Shown: positions 24,919-33,846, numbered from the stretch's first letter. The stretch is DNA of 38,661 bases from an uncultured Collinsella sp. (GCA_959019945.1 CAUEQD010000019.1:1-38661), one strand, 5' to 3'. Notes: generated by a model from the sequence alone, not told the origin. Made by a program: numbers and translations.

Positions 24919-26391
24919 TTACTTGGCCTGCTTATCGAGCGTGGGCTTCATGGCAATCAGGATTGCAGCGGCGACCACGGCGCCAATCACGATGTCCAGG
25001 CAGAACAGCGCGACGTTGTTGGTGGCAAGGGCGACGATAAAGCCACCGTGCGGGACGTAGCAGTCGATGCCCTGGAAGGCGGCAAGTGCCGCACCCACGG
25101 CAGAGCCGATGCAAATGCCGGGCAGGGTGTGACCGAGGTCCTTGACCGCGAAGGGGATAGCGCCCTCGGTAATACCGATGCAGCCCATGAACAGCGCGGA
25201 GATGCCCATCTGGCGGTCAGCGTCATCGAACTTGTTCTTGGCGATGAGCGCAGCGAGGCCACAGGCGATCGGGGGAACGGCGACGGCGACGCGGAACATA
25301 CCGTTAGGACCGTAGATACCGGAGGCCATGATGGCCATGGTGAAGGTCGAGGCGGTCTTGTTGATGGGGCCACCCATATCGAAGGCGGTCATAACGCCAA
25401 TGACCAGACCCAGGACAACTGCGGAACCGCCCTGCAGGCTGCCGAGCACGCCGGTGAGCCAGTCCATCACAAAGCCAAGCGGCGTGGCCAGGATGTAGAT
25501 ATAGGCCATGCCCAGGACAAGCGAGGTCAGAATCGGGATGATCAGGATGGGCATGATGGTCTGGATGGTGTTGTTGACCTTCCAGGTCTTCATCCAGCGG
25601 ACAAAGTAGCCGCAGATGACCGCCATGATCATGGCGCCCAAGAAGCCGGTCGAAACGCTGTTGCCGTTAGGGGTAACGACAGCGTTGTTGACCAGGTAGC
25701 CCAGGACAAAACCGGGGGCGAGCGCGGGCTTGCCGGCCATCGAGTAGGAGATGTATGCCGCAAGCACCGGGATCATCATGGAGATGCCGGCCATGCCGAT
25801 GGTGTTAAGGCTCACCATCAGCGGGTTCGTAACCTCCATGCCGTTGGCGCCGGCGGTACCGGATGCCAGCGAGAAGGCAAGAAACACGCCGCCGATAACG
25901 ACGATGGGGATAAAATAGGAAACGCCGGTATTGAATGCATTGAGCAGCGTCTTGCCAGGATCGGCAAAGATAGACTGCTTGGACGCCGGTGTCGGGGCCC
26001 ACGGGGCAGCGGAGACGGCCTTCTTCTCTGCCTTGGCCTCGGCCTTGGGCGCGTCAACGGCGCCACCCGTCGCCTTGATGATCTCAATGGCCTGGTCGAT
26101 GATCTTTACCGGATCGGCGATTACATCCGAGGTGCCGACCTTCAGGAACTTGCCCTCGGCCATCTTCTGCTCAAAACGGTCCTCGTTCTCGACACCCACG
26201 TCGACGGACTCCAGGACCAGGTCGGCGGAGTCCACGTCTTCCTGCGTGAGCTCATTCTCGATACCCAGGCCACCCTGAGCCTCGACCTTGCACTCGATGC
26301 CACGGGCGGCGCATTCATCCTGAATCGCCTTCTGGGCCATATACGTGTGGGCGATACCCACAGTACAGGCGGCAACGCCTACGATCTTCAT
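24919..26391 (-). CDS. PTS fructose-family transporter EIIBC
   Basis: A 490-aa sugar transporter, first gene of the operon. Residues 1-105 are a fructose-type EIIB with phospho-acceptor C9 in VAACTVGIAHTYMAQ (usual form CPTGIAHT, here Pro is Thr). An Ala/Pro/Lys linker (about 110-140) leads to the membrane EIIC domain with about nine helices and the GGPINKTA and GITEGAIPFA motifs of the substrate site. No EIIA domain is fused; it is encoded by the last gene. The ATG at 26391 is preferred over upstream codons because GAGGGA precedes it. It imports and phosphorylates an unknown ketose or polyol. Regulation is probably by the divergent LacI protein. Confidence 0.94.
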   Translation of the reverse strand: MKIVGVAACTVGIAHTYMAQKAIQDECAARGIECKVEAQGGLGIENELTQEDVDSADLVLESVDVGVENEDRFEQKMAEGKFLKVGTSDVIADPVKIIDQAIEIIKATGGAVDAPKAEAKAEKKAVSAAPWAPTPASKQSIFADPGKTLLNAFNTGVSYFIPIVVIGGVFLAFSLASGTAGANGMEVTNPLMVSLNTIGMAGISMMIPVLAAYISYSMAGKPALAPGFVLGYLVNNAVVTPNGNSVSTGFLGAMIMAVICGYFVRWMKTWKVNNTIQTIMPILIIPILTSLVLGMAYIYILATPLGFVMDWLTGVLGSLQGGSAVVLGLVIGVMTAFDMGGPINKTASTFTMAIMASGIYGPNGMFRVAVAVPPIACGLAALIAKNKFDDADRQMGISALFMGCIGITEGAIPFAVKDLGHTLPGICIGSAVGAALAAFQGIDCYVPHGGFIVALATNNVALFCLDIVIGAVVAAAILIAMKPTLDKQAK

Positions 26392-26491
26392 TGCTTCCCT
26401 CTTTTCATAGAGTTGCGTGCGCAAGACACCGTTTGCGGAGGCCTCCGGAGCATCCCCTGCCGTTTGGACTTGCTGTCTTTTCGACAAGAAC

Positions 26492-26584
26492 AATATAGGT
26501 GCTCGTTTTTCTTAATGCCAGCTTATTTCGGTAAACGCGCAGGTCAGAGCGTTGGTTATGCGATTTAGTTATGCGTTTAACCAA
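26492..26584 (-). promoter_or_regulatory. Sugar operon promoter and operator candidates
   Basis: On the minus strand there is a -35 TGGCAT (complement of 26515-26520), a 17-bp spacer and a -10 TATATT (complement of 26492-26497), giving a ~95-nt leader. Upstream of the -35 are an inverted repeat TTGGTTA/TAACCAA (26552-26558 and 26578-26584) and direct repeats GTTATGCG (26555-26562 and 26568-26575). GGTAAACGC (26530-26538) and GCGTTTAACC (26573-26582) look like opposed LacI half-sites. The rest of the 415-bp divergent spacer shows nothing else. Operator function is inferred. Confidence 0.5.
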
Positions 26585-26806
26585 AAATGAATCCTGCGAT
26601 TTTGCCCTCGATTTCAAAAGTCAAGAAGTATTTGATTTTCTCGGTAGACGGCAGATGCGCATGCCGGTCACAAATTTCGACCCCACCCGTATGCCGCATT
26701 TGTTGCATACTCATATGAAAGGAAAAAGCCGCTCACCGAAGCGTATCCTTCACCAAGACTCAAAGTCATCATGTTGGAAAATGCTCATCTGTCGGAAGGA
26801 GTCGCT

Positions 26807-27817
26807 GTGGCAAAACAGCGCGTTACGATCGCAGACGTCGCTCGAGAGGCGGGAACCTCGACGGCAAGCGTCTCGTATTACCTCAACGACAAACGAGAAA
26901 AGCTTAGCGAGAAGACGCAGAACAAAATCGCGCGCGTCATTAAGGAACTCGGATACGTTCCCAACGCCCAAGCGCAGACGCTCACCGGCAAGCAAACCCA
27001 CGTCATTGCCATCATCATTTTGGATAACACCAACAAATGGGCGGGGCTCGTTCTCAATGGCATGGAGCAGGTCATGCTCCCCGCGGGCTACCAGACGGTC
27101 GTTTGCACGAGCAACTTTAACCCCGAGACCGAGCTCATGTACGTCGACAAGATGCTCTCGCTGGGCGTCGATGGCTTTATCATCCAGCCCACGGCAAACT
27201 TCAAAGCCGTGCATGACCGCATTAGACGCGCCGGCAAGCCGGTCGTCTTTTTCGATGCGGCCATCTATAGCCCAGGTACCAGCTGGATCAAAACCAACCT
27301 TTACGACGGCGTGTACAACGCCACACAGGCACTCCTCGACGCCGGCTACGAAGATTTCTTTTCCATTGCCGCCAACATGACCGAAATGCGCACCCGCATG
27401 GAGCGTTTTCAGGGGTATGCCGAGGCGCTGGCAGCGAACGGGCAGCTCTACAAAGCGATTCCCATCGATCACAACAAGCCGTCAATCAACGAGCTCACCG
27501 AATACTTTAAATTCAAGTTCAATCCCGCCAAGCGAACCCTTATCTTCGTGCAAAATCAGTGGGCACTTCCCCGTGTCTACAAGGCCCTCCAGCCAATGGC
27601 CCATCTGCTTCCGCAGCAAATCGGCCTTTTGGGACTCAACTGCGAAGACTGGACTAATCTCACCACACCGACCGTCTCCACCATCATCGAACCCGTCGAC
27701 CAAGAAGGTCGCGAAGCAGCCGAGATGCTGCTCGCCCTACTTGACGGAAGCAGCGAACCCGGCGAGCAGCGCATTCTCGAGTGCAAGCTCAACTGGCTCG
27801 GCTCCACCTCGATCTAG
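26807..27817 (+). CDS. LacI-family regulator of the sugar operon
   Basis: A 336-aa LacI/GalR protein. The helix-turn-helix VTIADVAREAGTSTASVSYYL (about 5-24) and LGYVPNAQAQTLTG hinge are at the N-terminus. The sensor domain (60-330) has short family motifs: IIILDN, DGFIIQPTANF and LLGLNCEDW. GTG 26807 is chosen because GGAAGGAG precedes it by 5-6 nt; an ATG at 26771 in frame has no such site. It is divergent from the six-gene PTS operon, sharing its promoter region. It probably represses or activates that operon according to a sugar phosphate. No terminator is obvious after it. Confidence 0.92.
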   Translation: MAKQRVTIADVAREAGTSTASVSYYLNDKREKLSEKTQNKIARVIKELGYVPNAQAQTLTGKQTHVIAIIILDNTNKWAGLVLNGMEQVMLPAGYQTVVCTSNFNPETELMYVDKMLSLGVDGFIIQPTANFKAVHDRIRRAGKPVVFFDAAIYSPGTSWIKTNLYDGVYNATQALLDAGYEDFFSIAANMTEMRTRMERFQGYAEALAANGQLYKAIPIDHNKPSINELTEYFKFKFNPAKRTLIFVQNQWALPRVYKALQPMAHLLPQQIGLLGLNCEDWTNLTTPTVSTIIEPVDQEGREAAEMLLALLDGSSEPGEQRILECKLNWLGSTSI

Positions 27818-27936
27818 GCTGCGGGACAAATGAATCAGTAGCGTCTATCCCAAATCTTGAGTATTTGTTCGATAGAACGACCCCTGCCGGCTCCTGCTAG
27901 ACTGGTAGATTCCCAACCGTCCATCCAGGAGCCTCA

Positions 27937-28902
27937 ATGTCGCGCAAGTCCACCTACAAGCAAGTACTTTCCATCGGCACCGCCGTGGTGCTGGGGTTTG
28001 CGCTGTTTACGGGATCACTCGACGGAGCGCCCAAGCTGCTGTCGCCGCAAAGCGATGAACAGGCGGTGGCTCTGGCCGAGAAGCAAAGCGAGAGCCCCAA
28101 CCGCACCGACGACGAAGCGGACTTGGTCGCCCGGCTCGAATCGGGAACAGCGAGCTCCGAGGACTCCGGCGATGGCTCCGAATCCACCACGACCAACACC
28201 AACGGCAACGTTGCCGAGAACAGCGCCGCCACCCCCATCGACGAGGTTGAAAACCCCGACCTCAACCGCGCCCGCGGTGTTTATCTCAGCAGCATTCCCG
28301 ACTACGCCGGCAACCCCTACGTTGCCCTTCGCGCCGACAGCACGCACCCGCTCGGCACACCGTCATTCACGCTCGATGAATACGAGCGCGCTACAGAAGA
28401 GGGCTGCTTTAAGAAGTTCTCCAAGCTCGACAGCCTGGGCCGCACCCGCAAAGCACTCGCCTGCGTGGGCCCCGAATCACTCGGTCAAGGCGAGCGCGGC
28501 GATATCTCGCGTATCCATCCTGCCGGTTGGCACCAGCAGCGCTACGACTTTATTCCGGGCCAGAGCCTCTACAACCGCTGCCACCTTATCGCCTGGTCGC
28601 TCTGCGGCGAAAACGCCAACCGCAAAAATCTCCTCACCGGCACGCGCTATCTCAACGAAACGGGCATGCTGCCGTTTGAGGAGCAGATTCTCGGCTACAT
28701 CCGCGACACGGGCAACCATGTGCTCTACCGCGTCACGCCCATGTATAACGAAGAGGAACTTGTCTGCCGTGGCGTGCGCCTTGAGGCGCAATCGGTCGAG
28801 GACCACGGCAAGACCCTCTGCTTCCACGTATATTGCTACAACCTGCAGCCGCACGTGCAGATCGACTACGCCACCGGCCGCAACCAGGCATCCGGAGACT
28901 AG
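27937..28902 (+). CDS. Secreted or anchored DNA/RNA non-specific endonuclease (EndA-like)
   Basis: A 321-aa protein. An N-terminal hydrophobic segment (about 9-27) without a clear cleavage site serves as signal or anchor. A low-complexity acidic Ser/Thr/Asn linker (about 48-100) follows. The nuclease domain (about 115-312) has RCHLIAW (214-220), the beta-beta-alpha metal-finger motif with general-base His216, and ENANRKNLLTGTRYLN with the metal-binding Asn. This is the EndA/streptodornase (Endonuclea_NS_2) type. The ATG at 27937 has CAGGAG upstream. A long alternative frame over the same bases is a shadow. It may scavenge extracellular DNA or serve in DNA uptake; unproven. A terminator follows. 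Confidence 0.88.
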   Translation: MSRKSTYKQVLSIGTAVVLGFALFTGSLDGAPKLLSPQSDEQAVALAEKQSESPNRTDDEADLVARLESGTASSEDSGDGSESTTTNTNGNVAENSAATPIDEVENPDLNRARGVYLSSIPDYAGNPYVALRADSTHPLGTPSFTLDEYERATEEGCFKKFSKLDSLGRTRKALACVGPESLGQGERGDISRIHPAGWHQQRYDFIPGQSLYNRCHLIAWSLCGENANRKNLLTGTRYLNETGMLPFEEQILGYIRDTGNHVLYRVTPMYNEEELVCRGVRLEAQSVEDHGKTLCFHVYCYNLQPHVQIDYATGRNQASGD

Positions 28903-28967
28903 TGCCGACCGCGCCTCCCGTAGCCCAAAAAATGATCCGCAATCCTTCCGTCGCATACGGATCAAAT

Positions 28968-29000
28968 AAGGCCGCCCCGGTTACCCAGGACGGCCTTTTC
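28968..29000. terminator. Terminator between nuclease and EF-G-like genes
   Basis: AAGGCCG (28968-28974) pairs with CGGCCTT (28991-28997) with further pairs inside, and T follow on the plus strand (28996-28999). On the minus strand the tail is ATTT, so it may work both ways for these convergent genes. Confidence 0.75.
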
Positions 29001-29032
29001 GTCAGCACCTACATTGCAGGCAAAACCACACG

Positions 29033-31108
29033 TTACTTGGCACGGCCCTCCTCATAGCGCTCGACCAGCTTGGCCTGAACGTCATAAGGCACCTGCTCAT
29101 AGCCGGCGGGCTTCATGGTGAAGTCGCCCGTGCCGCGCGTGATAGAGCGCAGGCGCGTCGAATAATCCGTCAGCTCGGCCAGCGGCGCCTGGGCAATAAC
29201 CACGGTGTCTCCGCGCTCATCGGTCTCCATGCCCGTCACGCGACCGCGCGAGGCCGAGATGTCGCCCATCACGGCGCCGGCGTAACTCTCGGGGATAGTC
29301 ACTGTGATTTCCTCGATGGGCTCCAGCACCACCGGGTCGGCGTCGGCGCATGCCTTGCGCAGGCCGATGCGAGCCGCCGCGCGGAACGCCATCTCGTTGG
29401 AGTCGACGCTGTGGTACGAGCCGTCGTACACAACCACGCGAATGCCCGTGAGCGGGTAGCCGGCGATAATGCCGTCCTTCATGGTCTCCTGAACGCCCTT
29501 GTCCACGGCGGGGATCAGCGAGCGCGGAATACGGCCGCCTACGACCTCGTCAACAAACTCATAGCCGTCGCTCGTGCCGTCGGGCCCAATGAGCGGCTCC
29601 ACGCGCAGCCAGCAGTCGCCGTACTGACCGGCGCCGCCGGTCTGCTTCTTGTGGCGACCCTGAGCGCTTGCCGTGCGGCGGATGGTCTCGCGATACGGAA
29701 TGCGGATCGGCACGCTCTTTGCCACAACCTTGGTGCGATCCTCCAAACGGTTGAGCAGCACCGAAACCTGCGCCTCACCCACGGCGGAGATGATAGTCTG
29801 TCCGGTCTCCTCGTCACGATCGATGCTCATGGTCGGATCGGCCTTGCAGGCCTTCTCGATAAACGTGTAGAGCTTCTCTTCATCGCCGCGGTTCTCGGCC
29901 TCGATGGCGATGCGGTACTGCGAGTTGGGGAACTTAAACGCCGCAGCCTCGACCTTGCCGGTAATCGAGAGCGTATCGCCCGTCTCGGCCGCCAGCTTGG
30001 GCGCCACGATGATATCGCCGGCATAGGCGTGACCGACCTCGGTCATGTCGCGGCCGCACATCACATACAGGTGAGCCAGACGCTCGCCCTTGCGCGTACG
30101 TGCATTGATTAGCTCAAGGCCCGGCTCAAGCGTGCCCGTCAGCACCTTGATAAAGCTGATGCGACCCTGCTGCGGATCGGCCAGCGTCTTAAACACAAAT
30201 GCCACCGGACGGTCATCGTCACTCGAGATCTTAAGCGAATCGCCGTCGATGAGCGGCATCTCGCCGTAGTCCGTCGGCGCCGGGAAGTACGTGGCGATGT
30301 CGTCCATCAGCGAGTTGACGCCCTGCTCCTTAATGCAATCGCCCGCAAAAACCGGCACAAAGATGCGCTCGGCGATCGCCTTCGACAGCAGGCCTTCAAG
30401 CTCCTCCTGCGTCAGCGTCTCCTCGCCTTCCAAGTACTTCATCATCAGTTCGTCGTCAGCCTCGGCCACCAGCTCGCACAGATGGTCATGGGCCTCCTCG
30501 GCCTGGGCACGATACTCCTCGGGAATCTCCGACTCAACGGCTTCGGTGCCGTTGCAATGGCGCGCCTTCATGCGCACCAGGTCGATGATGCCGTCAAAGT
30601 CCTCGCCCTCGCCCCAGGGAAGGGTCACGGCGCCCAGGCGCGTGCCAAAGCGCTCCTGCAGCAGGTTCATTGTGGTTGTAAAGCTGGCCTCGGAGCGCGA
30701 CAGGCGGTTCACGAACACCGCGCGCGCCAGGCGCAGGTCCTCCGCCGCATACCAAAGCTTGACGGTCGTAGGCTGCGGGCCCGCTTCGGCATCGACCACA
30801 AACAGAGCCGTCTCGCAGACGCTCATCGCGGCAAAGGCGTCGCCGATAAAATCGGGGTAGCACGGGGCATCGAGCACATTGATGCGCGCGCCCTTCCAGT
30901 CGATCGGTGCAATGGTCGTCGAGATGGAAAATGCACGCTTGACCTCTTCGGGGTCATAGTCGAGCGTGGGCTTGGTGCCGTCGTGGCCGCCCAGGCGGGC
31001 GGTCTTGCCAGAAAGGTGGAGCATGGCCTCGGCGAGTGAGGTCTTGCCCACCCCGCCTTGGCCTACGAGCACCACGTTCCTTACGTTACCGGTCTTGGGA
31101 GCACCCAT
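29033..31108 (-). CDS. EF-G-like translational GTPase paralogue
   Basis: A 691-aa protein with all five EF-G domains in order, similar to the FusA2/EF-G-like group, not the main elongation factor. The P-loop GQGGVGKTS (16-24) is intact. The G3 motif, normally DTPGH, reads DAPCY (80-84) and the G4 motif, normally NKxD, reads NRLS (134-137), so nucleotide specificity and hydrolysis may be altered. Domain IV has QGRHKKQTGGAGQYGDC as in EF-G. The ATG at 31108 has GGAGG 5 nt upstream; the longer frame to 31219 is excluded. It is monocistronic. A role in ribosome rescue, recycling or hibernation is possible, not shown. Confidence 0.9.
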   Translation of the reverse strand: MGAPKTGNVRNVVLVGQGGVGKTSLAEAMLHLSGKTARLGGHDGTKPTLDYDPEEVKRAFSISTTIAPIDWKGARINVLDAPCYPDFIGDAFAAMSVCETALFVVDAEAGPQPTTVKLWYAAEDLRLARAVFVNRLSRSEASFTTTMNLLQERFGTRLGAVTLPWGEGEDFDGIIDLVRMKARHCNGTEAVESEIPEEYRAQAEEAHDHLCELVAEADDELMMKYLEGEETLTQEELEGLLSKAIAERIFVPVFAGDCIKEQGVNSLMDDIATYFPAPTDYGEMPLIDGDSLKISSDDDRPVAFVFKTLADPQQGRISFIKVLTGTLEPGLELINARTRKGERLAHLYVMCGRDMTEVGHAYAGDIIVAPKLAAETGDTLSITGKVEAAAFKFPNSQYRIAIEAENRGDEEKLYTFIEKACKADPTMSIDRDEETGQTIISAVGEAQVSVLLNRLEDRTKVVAKSVPIRIPYRETIRRTASAQGRHKKQTGGAGQYGDCWLRVEPLIGPDGTSDGYEFVDEVVGGRIPRSLIPAVDKGVQETMKDGIIAGYPLTGIRVVVYDGSYHSVDSNEMAFRAAARIGLRKACADADPVVLEPIEEITVTIPESYAGAVMGDISASRGRVTGMETDERGDTVVIAQAPLAELTDYSTRLRSITRGTGDFTMKPAGYEQVPYDVQAKLVERYEEGRAK

Positions 31109-31282
31109 GATGACCTCCTTGCAGGGCCGCGCGCAATGCGCGACGCCAACGGGGAGAGTTCGCGGTCGGTGCCATCCCGGGAGCAGCATGGTCGGCAGCC
31201 GAGCCGACTCACCCTCCAAATGTCCTATGCCACCACCCTACCCTCACGGGCGGCTGTCCATGCACACCTTTCGGCGCACGTA

Positions 31283-31311
31283 TGAATACAGGCGGCGAGA
31301 GGAAGAGACAA
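31283..31311 (-). promoter_or_regulatory. Promoter of the EF-G-like gene
   Basis: On the minus strand: -35 TTGTCT (complement of 31306-31311), 17-bp spacer, -10 TATTCA (complement of 31283-31288). It predicts a ~165-nt leader. The remaining part of the 310-bp gap holds only this leader and the ATPase terminator. Confidence 0.45.
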
Positions 31312-31345
31312 GCTTGTGAGGCGATTATTGAACCCCGTCGATGCA

Positions 31346-31384
31346 AACAAAAAGCCGCCACAGACCGTAAGACCTGCGGCGGCT
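31346..31384 (-). terminator. Terminator of the amino-acid ABC operon
   Basis: AGCCGCC (31353-31359) pairs with GGCGGCT (31378-31384), with GACC/GGTC-type pairs inside, and the minus strand continues with a T-rich stretch. Confidence 0.8.
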
Positions 31385-31418
31385 TCGCCTTAATTAATAG
31401 TTGAGTAAATACCTGAGC

Positions 31419-32183
31419 CTATCCCTCGATACGGCTCAAGAACTCACGGGTGCGCTGCTCACGCGGATGGTCGATGACCTGCTCGGCAGGACCCTCCTCG
31501 ACAATGCGGCCGCCATCCATAAAGACCACGCGGTCGGCAACATCGCGCGCAAACTGCATTGCGTGGGTCACAATCACCATCGTCATATTCTGCGCGGCAA
31601 GGTCTTTAATGACACGCAGCACCTCGGCCGTCAGCTCGGGATCGAGCGCCGAGGTCGGCTCGTCAAAGAACAGGATCTCCGGGTCGAGCGCCAAGGCGCG
31701 GGCGATACTCACACGCTGTTGCTGACCGCCCGAAAGCTCACACGGAACCTTGTTCTCGTTGCCCGTAAGCCCCATCTGCGCGATCAACTCGCGCGCACGA
31801 GCTTCCGCCTGTTCGCGCGGGCGCTTAAGCACGCGGATCGGCGCGTCGATGATGTTTTTCATCACGGTATAGTGCGGGAACAGGTTGTAATTCTGGAACA
31901 CCAGGCCGAATCGCGAGCGTGCCCGCTTGGGCACATCGCCCTTCGCATAGACTGCGCCCGAACCCGCATCCGTCGCAACGGCAAGGTCACCAAACGAGAG
32001 CGAGCCTCCGCCGAGTGTCTCGAGCAGCGTGGCACACCGCAGCAGCGTGGACTTGCCGCCACCCGAAGGCCCGATAATCGCCACGACCTCGCCACGCTTG
32101 ACCTCGAGCGAGATATCCTTGAGCACCTCATTGCCGCCAAACGCCTTGCGAGCGCTTTCGATTTTCATCACCGAGTTAGTCAT
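31419..32183 (-). CDS. Amino-acid ABC transporter ATP-binding protein (GlnQ type)
   Basis: A 254-aa ATPase of the polar amino acid importer family. Walker A GPSGGGKST (38-46), FGLVFQNYNLFPHYTV with the Q-loop, ELSGGQQQRVSIARAL signature and LFFDEPTSALDPE Walker B are intact, and the H-loop VTHAMQFARDVAD follows. The start at 32183 overlaps the end of the permease gene by 8 nt without a visible ribosome site, so it depends on coupling. It is the only importer ATPase in the window, and might also serve the ATPase-less pair at 15133-16695 (inference). Confidence 0.95.
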   Translation of the reverse strand: MTNSVMKIESARKAFGGNEVLKDISLEVKRGEVVAIIGPSGGGKSTLLRCATLLETLGGGSLSFGDLAVATDAGSGAVYAKGDVPKRARSRFGLVFQNYNLFPHYTVMKNIIDAPIRVLKRPREQAEARARELIAQMGLTGNENKVPCELSGGQQQRVSIARALALDPEILFFDEPTSALDPELTAEVLRVIKDLAAQNMTMVIVTHAMQFARDVADRVVFMDGGRIVEEGPAEQVIDHPREQRTREFLSRIEG

Positions 32184-32829
32184 GATAATAGTCCAGCTTC
32201 TTTTCGGCGGCGCCCAACAGCATCTCGACCACGAAGTTGAAAACCCAGTAGATCAGCGCCGCAATCGCAAACGGTACCATGCTCACCTGCGAGGCAACCA
32301 GGGCCTTGGCGGTCGAGAACATCTCGCCCACGCCAATGGCAAACGCCAGCGACGTGTCCTTGACCAGCGTGATGATCTCGTTGCCCATCGCCGGCAGAAT
32401 ACGCTTGGCGACCTGCGGCATCACGATATACAGAAACGTCTGCACGCGCGAATAGCCCAGCACCTCGGCAGCCTCGTATTGACCGCGCGGAATGGACTGC
32501 AAGCCCGAGCGATAGATCTCGGCAAAGTAACCGGCGTAGTTGATGATGAACGCCACGACGCACGCCGTCCACTTGGAATCGGGCGTGAGCGAAATGCCAA
32601 ACACGTAGTACGGGGCAAAGTAGATGGCAAACATCTGCAGCATGAGCGGCGTACCGCGCATGACCGAGATATAGATGCGCGCAATCCAGCGAAGCGGCGC
32701 GATTTTGCTCATGCGCATAAACGCCACGGGAATTCCCAGCGGAATCGACCCGAGCAGCGTCAGCACAAACAGCTGCAAACTGACCAAGAATCCCTGGCCA
32801 AGCATCTGCATCATGACCTGAATAGACAA
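32176..32829 (-). CDS. Amino-acid ABC transporter permease (GlnP type)
   Basis: A 217-aa permease with about five helices. IYISVMRGTPLMLQMFAIYF and QYEAAEVLGYSRVQTF (EAA loop) are standard marks of the family. The probable start is TTG 32829, with AGAGAG about 8 nt upstream; an ATG at 32814 is the alternative. It is second in the operon after the binding protein, separated by a 138-nt spacer that folds into a large palindrome (32870-32976). It overlaps the ATPase gene at its 3' end. Confidence 0.92.
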   Translation of the reverse strand: MSIQVMMQMLGQGFLVSLQLFVLTLLGSIPLGIPVAFMRMSKIAPLRWIARIYISVMRGTPLMLQMFAIYFAPYYVFGISLTPDSKWTACVVAFIINYAGYFAEIYRSGLQSIPRGQYEAAEVLGYSRVQTFLYIVMPQVAKRILPAMGNEIITLVKDTSLAFAIGVGEMFSTAKALVASQVSMVPFAIAALIYWVFNFVVEMLLGAAEKKLDYYHD

Positions 32830-32869
32830 CCTAAGCTCTCTTTCACGACAACAGAACAGCGGGCGTTAA

Positions 32870-32976
32870 TTGAAATAGGCACAGTGCCCAAGATTGCGAG
32901 CGACAAGCCCGACGAAGCGTACTTTGGTACGCGAGGAGGGTTGGAGCCGCAAGGTTGGGTGCTGTGGCTATTTCAA
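32870..32976 (-). repeat. Large palindrome between binding protein and permease genes
   Basis: The outer arms 32870-32890 and 32956-32976 pair at most positions, and a perfect inner stem GCGTAC-TTTG-GTACGC sits near 32917-32932. The outer right arm includes the stop codon and last codons of the binding protein gene. A structure here may protect the upstream mRNA and lower permease expression, as is common for binding-protein operons. Confidence 0.75.
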
Positions 32977-33828
32977 AACCCAGTTGTCGAAGGATAGGCC
33001 ATAGCTTGCGTATTTATCGCACAGGTCCTTAACCGTGCCGTCCTCGTAGAGCGCCTTGAGCGACTCGGTCACAGCATCGGCCGACTTGGTGTCGCCTTTC
33101 TTAAAGCCAACGGCGTAGTGCTCGCTGGACAGCGGCTCATCAAGCTGCGTGTAGGCATCGGGCTTGGCGGCAAGCTGATACTGGGCAATCGAAAGGTCGC
33201 ATGCCACAGCATCGACCGCACCGCTCTCGAGCTGCATAAAGGCCGTGTTGTACTCGCCGATGGTATCGAGCGTGGCAAACGTCGCCGCCAGATCCTTCTG
33301 GTCACCCTCGAGCACGTCCTGCGCAGCGGAATCGGTCTGGGTAATCACGGTCTTGCCGGCAAGATCGTCCCAGCTCTTGATACCCGCGTCCTTCTTTACC
33401 ACCAGCACCTGCTCGTTGAGCATGTACGGCTCGGAGAACGTGTAGTCGTCCTCGCGGCCCTCCTTGGTAAAGCCGTTCCAGATGCAGTTGATGGCGCCTG
33501 AGTTAAGCAGCGTATCCTTGGCGTCCCAGTCGATGGCCTCGTATTTGACCTCCCAGCCCTGCTTATCGGCAACAGCCTTGGCCAGATCGAGATCAAAGCC
33601 GGTGTACTCGCCATCGTCGCCCACAAAGCCGTACGGAGGATAGGACTTATCGAAGCCCACCACGAGCTTCTTGGACTCCGCAGCACCCTTCACATCCTTG
33701 GCCGCGGCAGAGCCAGCAGCGGAGCCCTTGCCGGCACCACCGCCGCAACCGACAAGACCAAGGCCAAGCACCGTGGCGAGCGAGCCGGCTAGACCAACAA
33801 ACTGACGACGAGACATATCGGTGTTCAT
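32968..33828 (-). CDS. Amino-acid ABC transporter solute-binding lipoprotein
   Basis: A 286-aa family 3 binding protein. SRRQFVG (about 6-12) is a twin-arginine-like motif, followed by a hydrophobic stretch and lipobox LVGC, so it is probably a Tat-exported lipoprotein. The Gly/Ala/Ser/Lys linker ends before KKLVVGFDKSYPPYGF, and GFDLDLAKAVADK and YTFSEPYMLNEQVLVVKK follow. The ATG at 33828 is chosen for GGGGGGA upstream. It is first in a three-gene importer operon. Two CACTTTAGT boxes at its promoter suggest repression (see 33847-33913). A polar or basic amino acid is likely. Confidence 0.92.
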   Translation of the reverse strand: MNTDMSRRQFVGLAGSLATVLGLGLVGCGGGAGKGSAAGSAAAKDVKGAAESKKLVVGFDKSYPPYGFVGDDGEYTGFDLDLAKAVADKQGWEVKYEAIDWDAKDTLLNSGAINCIWNGFTKEGREDDYTFSEPYMLNEQVLVVKKDAGIKSWDDLAGKTVITQTDSAAQDVLEGDQKDLAATFATLDTIGEYNTAFMQLESGAVDAVACDLSIAQYQLAAKPDAYTQLDEPLSSEHYAVGFKKGDTKSADAVTESLKALYEDGTVKDLCDKYASYGLSFDNWVLK

Positions 33829-33846
33829 GGTATCCCCCCTTGATGG

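Noticed and set aside
23434..26568. A 1044-codon plus-strand open frame over the sugar operon
   Set aside because: It is antisense to two clear genes (GatZ-like and EIIBC), has low-complexity His/Asp/Gly/Val composition, and no ribosome site. It is a shadow of GC-rich codon use.
27857..28969. A 370-codon frame overlapping the nuclease gene
   Set aside because: Rich in Ala, Pro, Ser, Arg and Thr, typical of an out-of-frame shadow. The nuclease frame has the motif, ribosome site and signal segment.
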